Shown here: one piece after another, positions 7,809-16,350 of the stretch
Position numbering within the stretch: position 1 is the first letter of the stretch
Layout: each line of letters opens with the position of its first letter
Assembly (NCBI GenBank): GCA_037128705.1
Contig: JBAXVX010000043.1
Location: 1 to 20,852 of the forward strand
Direction of reading: 5' to 3'
Source of the DNA: CAIVAT01 sp037128705
GTDB taxonomy: Bacteria; Bacteroidota; Bacteroidia; Bacteroidales; FEN-979
Length of the DNA stretch: 20,852 nucleotides
Translations under genes and position numbers: made by a program
The notes under the pieces: model-generated
The model's input: the letters and a program-made list of their open reading frames with translations, nothing else
Database searches by the model: none
What the model was told of the DNA's origin: nothing

Positions 7809-8366
7809 TTATTTGACCAAAGCCGTTTTCCTGATCAGCCGGATCCTGAACTTGCCGTCGGTAACCTGCTTCGTGAGACCGGTTCTGGTGCGGATCACCC
7901 CTGAAAAGGTACCGGTTAACACATCATCTGTTTTATCGGTGATGATCATCTCCACACTCTGATCAAGGGAGCTTCCAATGTAGTTGCACGAATCGCGGGG
8001 TCCGAATACGGTGTCGTTCGGGCAGAGGTAGTTATTCAGCTGCACCTCACAAAAGGGGACGGGCTGGTTCAGGGGGAGTGATTCCATCCCGGTGCACTGG
8101 ATATACAGGGAGATGCCTTTGGTGGCCAGTTTTGCATCATTCCGGTGCATACTGAAAAAGCCATAGGTATAATAAACATTCGACATGGTGTCGGCCATCC
8201 CCTCGCTGGTATAGAAGGGGGCTGTAAAGTAGAATGACTCGGAACCGAATTTCCCGCTGATGGATCCCAGTTCAGGAATGACCGGCGTTTCGGGTGTTGC
8301 CTCGTCTTTTTTACAGGAAAACAGGAGGGTCAGCAAAGAGAGTAAAATTACCAGGTTTGTTTTCAT
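7809..8366 (-). CDS. Hypothetical lipoprotein
   Basis: 185 residues with a lipoprotein signal MKTNLVILLSLLTLLFSC (lipidation at Cys18) followed by KKDEATPETP, a flexible acidic linker. The mature part is beta-rich: SISGKFGSESFYFTAPF, GISLYIQCTG, SVEMIITDKTDDVLTGTFSG, and the C-terminal VTDGKFRIRLIR. The order 'DDVLTGTFSG ... DGKFRIRL' is seen in many Bacteroidota lipoproteins of unknown function. Two cysteine pairs (FCEVQLNNYLCPNDT and DSCNY) may form disulfides. It ends 103 bases before rcl, and the promoter between them argues for separate transcription. Confidence 0.8.
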   Translation of the reverse strand: MKTNLVILLSLLTLLFSCKKDEATPETPVIPELGSISGKFGSESFYFTAPFYTSEGMADTMSNVYYTYGFFSMHRNDAKLATKGISLYIQCTGMESLPLNQPVPFCEVQLNNYLCPNDTVFGPRDSCNYIGSSLDQSVEMIITDKTDDVLTGTFSGVIRTRTGLTKQVTDGKFRIRLIRKTALVK

Positions 8367-8418
8367 AATGCTGTTTTTTTAAAGTTGCCTGTGAAAATGT
8401 TCCTTCCGGAATGTATTG

Positions 8419-8981
8419 TTAAAACGTAAAACCTGTAGCCAAATTGCATCCATCAAAGATAGCCATTCCCCCGTTATAAAGCTGGTATAGTCCGAACAGG
8501 GCGAGGAAAATGGCCGAGAGCCCCACCAGGGTGTGCTGCAGCCGGGGACCCCGCTCGCGGGCCTGGTGAAATATCAGGATCAGCATGGTGGTGATGACGA
8601 ACATGGTGAGGTAGAACCCGGTCACCAGCAGGATCCCATACAGCGGCGATTCATTCCAGCCCTTCAGGAACAGGGGTCCGATCACGATGCTCCAGCCAAG
8701 GTAGGGGCCCGGGTTCAGGAAATTCACCAGTGTGGCATTGAGCAGTGTTTTCCGGGAAGAGCCGCCTGAAACCGGGATGTTCTCCCCTCCCTTTTTCCAC
8801 GACTGCAGTGCCTGGAAGGCCAGGTAGAGCAGGAACAGTCCGCCGGGAAGGCCTTTTTCCAGCCAAACTGCAATGTGCGCGAGATGAGGTAAACCGAAAG
8901 GGGTCCCGGCTGCACGGCCGCCGCAAATCCGAAGGTGATCGCGGGGATCAGGTAGTTCCATAGGGGGAGGGAGGCGGGCAT
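8419..8981 (-). pseudogene. LysE/RhtB-type exporter, broken by internal deletion and frameshift
   Basis: From ATG 8981 the first 46 codons encode the start of a LysE-family exporter: WNYLIPAITFGFAAAVQPGP and SVYLISRTLQFGWKKAFP. The Q-P-G-P loop is the family signature. At about 8841-8850 the reading frame changes, and the second frame continues with GGLFLLYLAFQALQSW, LLNATLVNFLNPGPYLGW, and the C-terminal helices up to 8419. In intact relatives about 30-40 residues (a DGP-containing loop and the second helix) lie between FP and GGLFLLYL; these are missing. A deletion of roughly 100 bases that is not a multiple of three explains both facts. The product would not be functional as read. An assembly error at this point is the main alternative. 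Confidence 0.83.
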
Positions 8982-9012
8982 GGGATAAAATGTGCAGGAG
9001 TGTGGAAAATTA

Positions 9013-9534
9013 TTATCTCTTTCGTTCCATTCTTAATCCTCGTTCAACCATAAAGTCGTTTAAGTCGATGCACCTGACCTTATTTTTAAAAGAAACCGCT
9101 GGAATTCTATTTGGTTTTAGTTTGCTTTCACAAGTAATCAAAACACATTCGTGAACCATGCAGTAACCAATCAGGTAAGGATCTGCTTCTTCACGGCCTT
9201 CAGCCTGTTTTGTGGCATTAAAGAATCCCGTGTTGTAATGTTCATTGATAATCGGGATTGCAGCCGTGAAACTTTCTGCATCAGGAGCCACAACTAAATA
9301 TTTTCTCCACTTCTTTACCCATTTTTTCAAAAAATCCTCTTTCCCTTCATAACTGTTGATTTCCTGTTCAACAAAATCGATTGTTCTGAAATTACCCTGG
9401 ATGATTAAATCTTCAATTTCTTCCCAAATAGCAGTAAATACAGGATTGTCCCTTTTGAATGTTGATTCAAGCCTGATTAATCCGCTTGTATCGATAACAT
9501 AGGTTGGTACATCCTGATTAAATTGTAATTGCAT
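9013..9534 (-). CDS. DUF4411 PIN-like nuclease
   Basis: 173 residues. The start YVIDTSGLIRL carries the first PIN-fold acidic residue (Asp15). FVEQEINSYEGK gives further acids (Glu56, Glu58), and REEADPYLIGYC contains Asp118, the fold's late catalytic acid. LITCESK follows. The family is DUF4411, a PIN-type fold expected to cleave RNA. ATG 9534 lies two bases after the stop of the HTH-ImmA gene, so translation is coupled. This partner pairing is a recurring predicted toxin-antitoxin-like module in bacteria: PIN protein as effector, HTH-ImmA as regulator. Here it sits behind a restriction-modification gene. Confidence 0.88.
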   Translation of the reverse strand: MQLQFNQDVPTYVIDTSGLIRLESTFKRDNPVFTAIWEEIEDLIIQGNFRTIDFVEQEINSYEGKEDFLKKWVKKWRKYLVVAPDAESFTAAIPIINEHYNTGFFNATKQAEGREEADPYLIGYCMVHECVLITCESKLKPNRIPAVSFKNKVRCIDLNDFMVERGLRMERKR

Positions 9535-9536
9535 CT

Positions 9537-10697
9537 TCAGGCATTCACTAATTGTCGGGTTTTGGGTATGTATGAGAATCTCACTCCGAGAAAATCTGAC
9601 AGGTCCTTCAGGTCAATCCGGTTCTGGTCATATGCCGAGAAAGCCAGTGAAATAAATGTTCTTCCTTTTTCTTTAATTGTTTCTTTGGCAATGTTTCTTC
9701 CTTCAGGGTTTTTTGCCCTGCCAAATGAAGGTTTATTCCAGGCTTCATGCTTTTTCGTATAAAAATCAGGAGTGGTAAGATTGTTTTCGAGCAGACTTCG
9801 CAGAATGGCCAGGGGGCCGACATGAAAATGGATTCCGAGGGCAATAAGATCCATCCTGGCCCAGGTTTGTTCTCCACTTTGACGATGTTCAACAACATGC
9901 TGCATTTGCAATAATTCAGGTGTAGGGATGAGCACTTCGGCAGAGAAGGCATTGCACCATTTTTCGATTTCGATATTGGTGTTTTCAGACAAATCGCACA
10001 ACCCTCCTTCATTGAGAATGATGTGACCCAATTCGTGAAACAGGGTAAATATTTTTCCGGTCGGAGACTCGGAGCCTCTTTTTATTCCAATAACAGGGAT
10101 CATTTCATCGGTGATTGAAAAGCCCCGCAGCCTGTCGTGGGTAAGGCAAAGCTGGAAAATTGCAATGCCCAATGTTTCAACCTTTTCGATGTATGCTTCA
10201 AGAATTTGATTCTGATTTTTCAGATCCCTGACCTCATCCAGGTTTAAAAGTTTGCGAAGACGGGTTGCCTGCTCTTTCGGATTTTCATGGATGGAAGCAG
10301 AAAATGTCAGTTTAGGAACCACGACCCCCATTTCCTGGCGAAGTTCAATGTAGGATTGGGTTAATGCACGGGCTTTCCTGACCGCCATGATCGTTTTTTC
10401 GTGAAAAACGGTGAGATGTTGAGAATCAACGGTTCTTCTGTCACGTGGAAATGGTTTCTCAACCGGTGGTTTCGACAAAAGCAGCGTGGCAATTGTACGT
10501 TTGTAAGTTTTTGAAAGTACCTTGAGATCGTCGATGGTTGGGTCTTTTTCACCCTCCTCCAATTGGGTCAACCGCCTGGCCGAAATGGCTGACCTTTCGG
10601 ATGCCTGCGCTCTGGTAAGTGCAAGGCATACCCTGGCCCAAACCAATACCTCGTGATTAACCTTAATATGGATGTTATCTTTCATTTGAACTCTCAA
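9537..10697 (-). CDS. Xre-type HTH regulator with ImmA/IrrE zinc peptidase domain
   Basis: 386 residues. Residues about 14-75 form an Xre-like helix-turn-helix (ARVCLALTRAQASERSAI, RRLTQLEEGEKDPTIDDLKV). A helical linker leads to the peptidase domain with IFTLFHELGHIILNEGG: HELGH (221-225) gives two zinc-binding His and the catalytic Glu. EKWCNAFSAEVLIP supplies Glu245 as third ligand. The C-terminus (FGRAKNPEGRNIAKETI, LSDFLGVRFSYIPK) is typical of the long HTH-COG2856 form. Proteins of this kind repress their operon and can cut a regulator or partner on damage; that it regulates or neutralises the downstream PIN protein is inferred from the two-base spacing. It starts 21 bases after the restriction-modification gene. 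MKDNIH at residue 5 is an alternative start. Confidence 0.92.
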   Translation of the reverse strand: MRVQMKDNIHIKVNHEVLVWARVCLALTRAQASERSAISARRLTQLEEGEKDPTIDDLKVLSKTYKRTIATLLLSKPPVEKPFPRDRRTVDSQHLTVFHEKTIMAVRKARALTQSYIELRQEMGVVVPKLTFSASIHENPKEQATRLRKLLNLDEVRDLKNQNQILEAYIEKVETLGIAIFQLCLTHDRLRGFSITDEMIPVIGIKRGSESPTGKIFTLFHELGHIILNEGGLCDLSENTNIEIEKWCNAFSAEVLIPTPELLQMQHVVEHRQSGEQTWARMDLIALGIHFHVGPLAILRSLLENNLTTPDFYTKKHEAWNKPSFGRAKNPEGRNIAKETIKEKGRTFISLAFSAYDQNRIDLKDLSDFLGVRFSYIPKTRQLVNA

Positions 10698-10718
10698 AAA
10701 TAGTAAAATCTTCCCGAT

Positions 10719-13700
10719 TCAACTTCCTTCTACAATCTTTTTCTCCTCTTCGGTTAGTCCATATAACTTATAAACAAGTTGTTCAACATAAGCTTCATGA
10801 GAGCGTATATCGGCTAAAGGATCGGTTTTTTTGATTTCGAGTATTTGAATTACTTTTTCAACAATTGGTCTTTGGATAGGTTCAGAAACAAGAGGAATCG
10901 GGAGTTTTCTTAATTCAGCTAAGGTTGTTTGTCTGAAGTCATCCTTTGTTGCAATGGAGGATGATTTTAAATAGAGGTAAGAGATGAAACGACTACATAA
11001 AATACCTAATAAATAGAATGAATTGATTCGCTGGTCGATAAGAATAAACGGATTAATATCCTTTTTAAAGACAAGTTTTTCATTACAGTAAGCAACAGAA
11101 AGACGATCCTGCCTATTGATTATTCTTCGTATCAGTATTTTTTCTTCAGCCTCATAAAACTGTTTTAGTGATTTCATCTCAGATAAACATACTGTAAACA
11201 CGTCAATTTTAATCAGTGAGTAGTTATATACATTTCCCTTTGATAAAAACGGATAAAAATCTGTATCACTGGGATTATCGTCTATTCTTAAAAATCGACT
11301 TCCTGAAAGGCCTTGTGTTGATTTTGTTATTTCCCCAAGAGAAATAAAGTTTGGTGTCGAAAATTTCGAAATAAAACTACCAACATCTTTATCAAGTATT
11401 ATTTTATAATCGGGGGGATTGAGTTTAGAAAGATCGATATTCTCAAATTCAATATTTTTCAAATCGGAAATAATAGATTTTTTATCGAAATTGAAAATTG
11501 AATAATATGATTCCGGATGATTTGAAAAAATATAAATCGCAGTATCAACATATGCATCTTCAAATGTATTGAATGGTAAATTAATAATCTGGACTATTCC
11601 TTTTTCGGAGATTAGAAAGGTTCTGAAAACTGAATAATTTTCACCTGTTTGCCAAGTCAGGGGTGCTATATAGGATAACAATCCTGATTTATTATTAATT
11701 CCAAAACCTTCGCACATAAACATTACAGAGGTTTCGTATTTCCTTTCGAAAAGGGGAAATTTATTTTTGAAAAAGTACTTTTCAGTTTCACTAAACGATT
11801 CCAATGGAATGTATGGCGGATTCCCGATCACCACATCAAATCCCACAAAATCCCCTTCGTCATTGAGCACTTCCGGAAATTCAAACCGCCATTCAAAGGC
11901 ATTCTCGAAGATCCTGTTGCTTTTGATCTCTTCCAGTTCCGTTTCTGATTTCTGAATTTTAGCGGCGAGATCATTCACTTTTTTATTCCAGGCATCCTTC
12001 TCCTTTTTTGGCAGATCGAACATGCTGGTTTGCTGGGTGAGGTTAAACAACTCTCCTCTCAGCTTTCTCAGCTGGATCAACCGTTTATCATTGGCAGCAA
12101 CCTCGGTTTCAAAATCGGTTTTGATCGATTTGATGAGCTGTTCCATCGACCGTTTTTCATCTTTGGTGGAGGCGTTCCGGTACGACATCACTGCCACCCT
12201 ATAGCTGTCGATGCTCCATTTGCTTTTCTTCAGCGCCTGCTTTATATCGGCATCCAGCGCATACCGCGAGATCAGGGAATTTCCGCATTTGATGTTGATG
12301 TCGATGTTGGGAAGGGTTTCCAGCTCGGTATAATTGCTATCAGCCCTGTAATAGGCATTTTTAAGCAGTTCGATCCATAACCTCAGCCGGCATATTTTAA
12401 CGGAGTTGGGATTGATGTCAACCCCAAACAAACAATTTTCAATGATGCGCTGCTTCTCCCGGAAAAGTGTTTCCTGAACCCGCTGACTCTCAGGATTGGC
12501 GGGATTGTACTCAAACAGATCGCCATCCTTGTCGGCGATGATAAGTTCATCGTTCACCACCTCAATATGATACTCTTTGAGTTTCATGCCCCCTTTGTCG
12601 CATAAGATTCTCAACTCGCTTTTAATGGCGACGATTTCGTTGAGTGCCGAAACCAGAAAGTGTCCTGAACCAACTGCCGGGTCACATATCTTCAGTTGGT
12701 TTATGATCTCATTGGCCTCCTTTTCATCTTCAATTTTATTGTACAATCCTGCCATATCTCCGCAATCCCATCCCTTCAGATCATTGAACTTCCGGAAAAC
12801 GGCCCGGCGGATTGTTTCGCGGCACATGTACATGGTGATAAACCCGGGGGTGAAGAAGGAGCCATCCTTATATCCGTTGATTTTTTCGAACATCAGTCCG
12901 AGAACGGAGGCATTGATCAGGGTCTTGTTTTCTTCCTGGATCTCCTCCGAGCCTTCGCCGGCGAAATCGTAGGCATCAAGGAATTTAAAGAGGTATTCAA
13001 GCGTCATCAGGGCTCCCGTAAGCTTTTTGCCGGTATTATTTGTGAGGACAGTGGAAGCGATCACAGGCAGTTTTCCATCCTTCAGCTGGCTGATGAATAA
13101 ACAGGTATGTTCGGTGTTTGTCGGTTCAAACAGGGAGCTGTTGAGGTAGGGCACATGGGCGAAGATCTTCCGCACCTCTTCATTGCGTTCATTTTGTTTT
13201 CGGGCCAGTACACTGAAGAAAAGGTTGTTCAGGTCGTCAAAATTCTGAACCTTTTCAATGTTCAGAAAGGCGAAGGAGAGATCTCCCCTGTGGTATTTGA
13301 TCAGTTGTGCTTCCAGGAGTTTCAGGAAAAGAATGCGGTTTATCCAGGTAATGGCCAGTTCCAAAGCAACATTAAACAGTCGTTCCGGAATGGTTTCGCC
13401 AAACTGTGAAGGTTTTTCGAGACGTGATATTTTATCCAGACTCTCGAGTTGCATGATGGCGCTTTCGATCAATGAACCGGCGTTACGCGCCCCCTCAGGC
13501 TTACGGCCAATGAGCTTTTTACCTCCCTCTTTGGTTTCTGTTAACCCGATGATGTGCAGCAATTCGGTATAAAAGGCCTTGTCGAGGCTGTTGCTGTCAT
13601 TTGAAAAGGGAAGTTTGAGCAGATGTTCGGGTGAGAGCAGCTTATACAGCGCAATGAGTTTGGAATCGTCGTTTTTGTCGTCATTTCGCAGGGGCTTGTC

Positions 13701-14321
13701 ATATGCCCTAAAATCGAACCATGAAAAGCAAATTTCAGAGGTGACTGCAGCGACGAAAGGTTCAGCGATTTCCCTGTAAAAAAAGTCAGTGGTCCTGCCG
13801 GCCAGCCTTCCCTCTTCAAAATCGGTGAATTGTTTTACCAGGGTTTTATTCTGAGCAAAAGCTTTTTCAAAGAGGCTGGCATCAAACACAAACCATTCAT
13901 ATATGTTTGTTGCCACGAGATGTTTGATCTCGAGGTTGTGATGGGTGATCCGCTCACGGAGATAATAAAGGATCAATTCATGAAAGGCTTTTGCATTCAG
14001 GAAATCGGGCCTGATCATTTCAGTCCTGTTCGAAGGTTTCTTGGCCTCAATCAGCACCCCGGACAGGCTCTTTGCATCGGCACCGGTATGGATCACAAGG
14101 TCGTTGCGCCCCTTCGTGTTGATATAAAACTTCTGATAAAATGTATTCTTCAGAAAATCGCTCAGATCATTTTTCACATGTTCCTCCGATTCCGATTCAT
14201 CCAGGCCATCAAGCAGTTTGATCAGATTTGTCTTGAACAGCTCAATCTCGTTCCTTAAGGGTTTTACCTTCAGGTAGGCTTTGTTGAGTGATTTTCGGGG
14301 AGGGAGCAGCGTCAGTTGCAT
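10719..14321 (-). CDS. Fused restriction endonuclease-methyltransferase (type IIG-like, Eco57I family)
   Basis: 1200 residues combining cleavage, adenine methylation and target recognition. The N-terminal part carries a PD-(D/E)xK-like nuclease: GRNDLVIHTG (Asp74) and GVLIEAKKP (Glu92, Lys94). A long helical region follows. The methyltransferase has LKICDPAVGSGHFLVSALNE (SAM motif I, 545-564), LFGVDINPNSVKICRLRLW, and the catalytic motif IGNPPYIP (832-839), diagnostic for N6-adenine methylation. A charged helix around 735-800 (KKEKDAWNKKVNDLAAKIQK) is probably a coiled-coil spacer. The last 360 residues (GLSGSRFLRIDDNPSDTDFY, then KFSTPNFISLGEIT nearby) resemble a TaqI-type specificity domain. 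That part is much more AT-rich than the rest. It is first in a three-gene operon with an HTH-ImmA regulator and a PIN nuclease. Confidence 0.92.
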   Translation of the reverse strand: MQLTLLPPRKSLNKAYLKVKPLRNEIELFKTNLIKLLDGLDESESEEHVKNDLSDFLKNTFYQKFYINTKGRNDLVIHTGADAKSLSGVLIEAKKPSNRTEMIRPDFLNAKAFHELILYYLRERITHHNLEIKHLVATNIYEWFVFDASLFEKAFAQNKTLVKQFTDFEEGRLAGRTTDFFYREIAEPFVAAVTSEICFSWFDFRAYDKPLRNDDKNDDSKLIALYKLLSPEHLLKLPFSNDSNSLDKAFYTELLHIIGLTETKEGGKKLIGRKPEGARNAGSLIESAIMQLESLDKISRLEKPSQFGETIPERLFNVALELAITWINRILFLKLLEAQLIKYHRGDLSFAFLNIEKVQNFDDLNNLFFSVLARKQNERNEEVRKIFAHVPYLNSSLFEPTNTEHTCLFISQLKDGKLPVIASTVLTNNTGKKLTGALMTLEYLFKFLDAYDFAGEGSEEIQEENKTLINASVLGLMFEKINGYKDGSFFTPGFITMYMCRETIRRAVFRKFNDLKGWDCGDMAGLYNKIEDEKEANEIINQLKICDPAVGSGHFLVSALNEIVAIKSELRILCDKGGMKLKEYHIEVVNDELIIADKDGDLFEYNPANPESQRVQETLFREKQRIIENCLFGVDINPNSVKICRLRLWIELLKNAYYRADSNYTELETLPNIDINIKCGNSLISRYALDADIKQALKKSKWSIDSYRVAVMSYRNASTKDEKRSMEQLIKSIKTDFETEVAANDKRLIQLRKLRGELFNLTQQTSMFDLPKKEKDAWNKKVNDLAAKIQKSETELEEIKSNRIFENAFEWRFEFPEVLNDEGDFVGFDVVIGNPPYIPLESFSETEKYFFKNKFPLFERKYETSVMFMCEGFGINNKSGLLSYIAPLTWQTGENYSVFRTFLISEKGIVQIINLPFNTFEDAYVDTAIYIFSNHPESYYSIFNFDKKSIISDLKNIEFENIDLSKLNPPDYKIILDKDVGSFISKFSTPNFISLGEITKSTQGLSGSRFLRIDDNPSDTDFYPFLSKGNVYNYSLIKIDVFTVCLSEMKSLKQFYEAEEKILIRRIINRQDRLSVAYCNEKLVFKKDINPFILIDQRINSFYLLGILCSRFISYLYLKSSSIATKDDFRQTTLAELRKLPIPLVSEPIQRPIVEKVIQILEIKKTDPLADIRSHEAYVEQLVYKLYGLTEEEKKIVEGS

Positions 14322-14430
14322 ACTAAACCGTTTTCAACCGGTAAATTTAACCCTATTTTAATTGTTCAGTAAACTATCGATTTCTGTTTTGAAAGAACAG
14401 TTGTTTTTATCCTGGTGAAGATATCAGGGT

Positions 14431-15834
14431 TTATCTGGAAAAATTTGTCTTTAAGAATTTCCTGGTCACGATGGCATGATCGGTGGTTATTTTTAGCAGA
14501 TAGAGACCCGCCGCTTCACCGGAAAGATCGACAGCATAGACAGAAGCTGCTGTATAGACAGGCCTGGCCAAATAAACAGATTTGCCCTGCATGGACAATA
14601 TTTCCAGGGAATTTATCCTGCCGGAGAATTTAACATGAAGGACTGCTGAAACGGGATTTGGAAATAATGCTATTTCCCTGGTAAATTCATTTTCATCAAC
14701 ACCTGCTGGTGAATAATAGCCCAATGAATCAGTTTTAACCAGATAAGCAGAAGATGACTGCGAAGGATTATCCAAACCCACCAATCCGCTAACAATAAAA
14801 CCGTCATCCATTGTTTGTTTTATAGACATCGCCCCTTCATTTCCCATCGTTCCTATAGACCTTGTCCAAAGGGTATCGCCATTTTCGGTGATTCTTACGA
14901 GACAAACATTTGTTGAAAGCGGACCAACAATGTTTGATCCTGCTACAATATATCCTCCGCCCCTGATTTTAATTGCGTCAAGAACCCCTGCATCATAAAT
15001 GCAATGGTAGGTTTTTGTCCATGTGGTATCACCCTGTTCATTGGTATTTGCAAGAAATAATAAATCAGGCGAACCCGATGGGTGATCTATCCCCACGAGC
15101 AGGTACCCGTTCTTTTCTGCTTGTAATACTTCATATCCAAAGCTGGAATTGGATCGACGATAAGTTTTCATCCAAACTGAATCTCCAAGCGCATTTAATT
15201 TTAAAAGAAAAGCAGATGAAGCGCCTGTTGGGAAAGGTCTGCTCGTACCGCAAATTACAAATCCATCGTCAGGGGTTAAGATTACAGACCTTACATCAAA
15301 ATCCCTTTGCCCTCCAATAAAAGATGTTGTCCATTGGCTATCCCCGTTTTTGTTGGTTTTCACAACATCAAAACCATTGCCTGTATTTGGACCATAACTA
15401 TGGATCGCGATAAAACAATATCCATTATCACTGGTTTTACAAACTGCCTCACCACGTAAATTATATTCCCCGAACGTTTTTGTCCATTCTGTTCCAAAAC
15501 CTGAATCCGTTTTTACCATTAACAACCTGTTGCTTTTGCCTCCTGTAATCATAAACCCTCCATCGGTGGTCGGAACAAAGAAGGTTCCAAAACCATCGAA
15601 ATGCTTTGTCATCATTGTGTCACCCGCGGGAGTGGTTTTCATCATTAAGAAACTGAACAGATTGCCAGTATAAATAGGCGTACAAACAACATATCCCTGA
15701 TCGCTGGTTTGAGCCACACATGAACTATATGACTCTGTTGATCCAAAAATACCATGGTAATTTTTTTCGAACGAAACCTGCGAAAATGCGGTTGCATTTA
15801 TAAGGGCAAACAATAAAAATATGATACGGATCAT
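14431..15834 (-). CDS. Secreted predicted seven-bladed propeller with T9SS type A sorting domain
   Basis: 467 residues. Signal peptide MIRIIFLLFALINATAFS is followed by seven spaced repeats of the form D-G/N-G-Y/F-hydrophobic-G: SDQGYVVC, TDGGFMITGG, SDNGYCFIA, PDDGFVICG, EKNGYLLVG, RGGGYIVAG and MDDGFIVSG. Most are followed after 10-25 residues by a 'lysine-threonine ... G-D-T-x-W-T' strand (NGDSQWTTSF, LGDSVWMKTY, QGDTTWTKTY, NGDTLWTRSI). This periodicity suggests one propeller blade per repeat. The C-terminal about 87 residues (IALFPNPVSAVLHVKF, LEILSMQGKSV, GLYLLKI, VTRKFLK) are a T9SS sorting domain, so the protein should cross the outer membrane and be attached or released there. Ligand unknown. 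It is transcribed toward the restriction gene with a 109-base gap. Confidence 0.9.
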   Translation of the reverse strand: MIRIIFLLFALINATAFSQVSFEKNYHGIFGSTESYSSCVAQTSDQGYVVCTPIYTGNLFSFLMMKTTPAGDTMMTKHFDGFGTFFVPTTDGGFMITGGKSNRLLMVKTDSGFGTEWTKTFGEYNLRGEAVCKTSDNGYCFIAIHSYGPNTGNGFDVVKTNKNGDSQWTTSFIGGQRDFDVRSVILTPDDGFVICGTSRPFPTGASSAFLLKLNALGDSVWMKTYRRSNSSFGYEVLQAEKNGYLLVGIDHPSGSPDLLFLANTNEQGDTTWTKTYHCIYDAGVLDAIKIRGGGYIVAGSNIVGPLSTNVCLVRITENGDTLWTRSIGTMGNEGAMSIKQTMDDGFIVSGLVGLDNPSQSSSAYLVKTDSLGYYSPAGVDENEFTREIALFPNPVSAVLHVKFSGRINSLEILSMQGKSVYLARPVYTAASVYAVDLSGEAAGLYLLKITTDHAIVTRKFLKTNFSR

Positions 15835-16350
15835 TTGGGGATTATTAGATACAAAAGCTCTTTTATTTCCTGTGAAGTAAATTTATCCTAAAACTCAATT
15901 CAAAATACAATTTTACACAAAAAATTTCAATAAACCTTACTTTAACAAAGCCTTTCTGATTTTTTACCCACCCTCGTCCTGAATTTTTCACATGCCATGC
16001 AAGATGAACAAAGGATATAGCGAAGATGGAGAAAAGATATAGAGAAGCGCCAGAAAAGATACGGCTATCTGCTTCCTTATTGCTTGCTTACTGGGAAGAA
16101 AGCGCCTGAAAGGATATAGAAAAGCGCCTGAAAAGATATAGAAAAGATGGAGAAAAGGTATAGCGAAGATGGAGAAAAGGTACAGAAAAGCGCCTGAAAA
16201 AATATTCAATGCTTGTAACATACATAAAATCAGCTTGATGTATATATGCATATGAGAAAATATGAGAAAAATGGAAAAAAAAGTAGAAAAAGTGTTTCAC
16301 CTTTTGGCTGTTTTCCTGATTAAGCAGAAACAATACTAAAACTTTACATC
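15835..16350. other. Gene-free AT-rich stretch holding a repeat array
   Basis: These 516 bases separate divergent genes. From 15835 to 16009 the sequence is AT-rich with A and T runs and no gene. From 16010 to 16207 it holds a phased repeat array (separate entry). From 16208 to 16350 it is again AT-rich (TATATATGCATATGAGAAAA) and leads to the ATG at 16351; no TAnnTTTG promoter was found. The apparent minus-strand ORFs here run through the repeat and have no gene-like composition. Confidence 0.7.
16010..16207. repeat. 11-bp phased two-word repeat array (22-bp period)
   Basis: Fifteen 11-base words lie in one register: five at 16010-16064, then a 33-base unrelated stretch (three word lengths), then ten at 16098-16207. 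Words of type A (AAAAGATATAG, AAAGGATATAG, AAAAGGTATAG, AAAAGGTACAG) alternate strictly with type B, which exists as AAAAGATGGAG/CGAAGATGGAG or as AAAAGCGCCTG/AGAAGCGCCAG. The plus strand is strongly purine-rich. The pattern is not a CRISPR array, since there are no unique spacers of constant length. Possible roles are a set of protein-binding sites on one helical face or a dispersed genomic repeat; the function is unknown. Confidence 0.85.

Noticed and set aside
12030..13409. Several plus-strand ORFs of 100-134 residues
   Set aside because: All lie antisense to the restriction-modification gene, whose reading frame is supported by DPAVGSG and NPPY motifs.
14384..14400. Hairpin CTGTTTTGAAAGAACAG as terminator of the T9SS gene
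   Set aside because: The T-tract is on the plus-strand side only, and no plus-strand gene ends here; for the minus strand it has no T run.
16010..16207. CRISPR array
   Set aside because: Words of 11 bases without unique spacers and no cas genes nearby.
16010..16207. Iteron-type plasmid origin
   Set aside because: The 22-bp period would suit, but no replication initiator is next to it; the RteC-like protein is not one.
15988..16333. Two minus-strand ORFs with Phe/Leu-rich products
   Set aside because: They are translations of the 11-bp repeat; 33 bases is a multiple of three, so frames stay open by chance.
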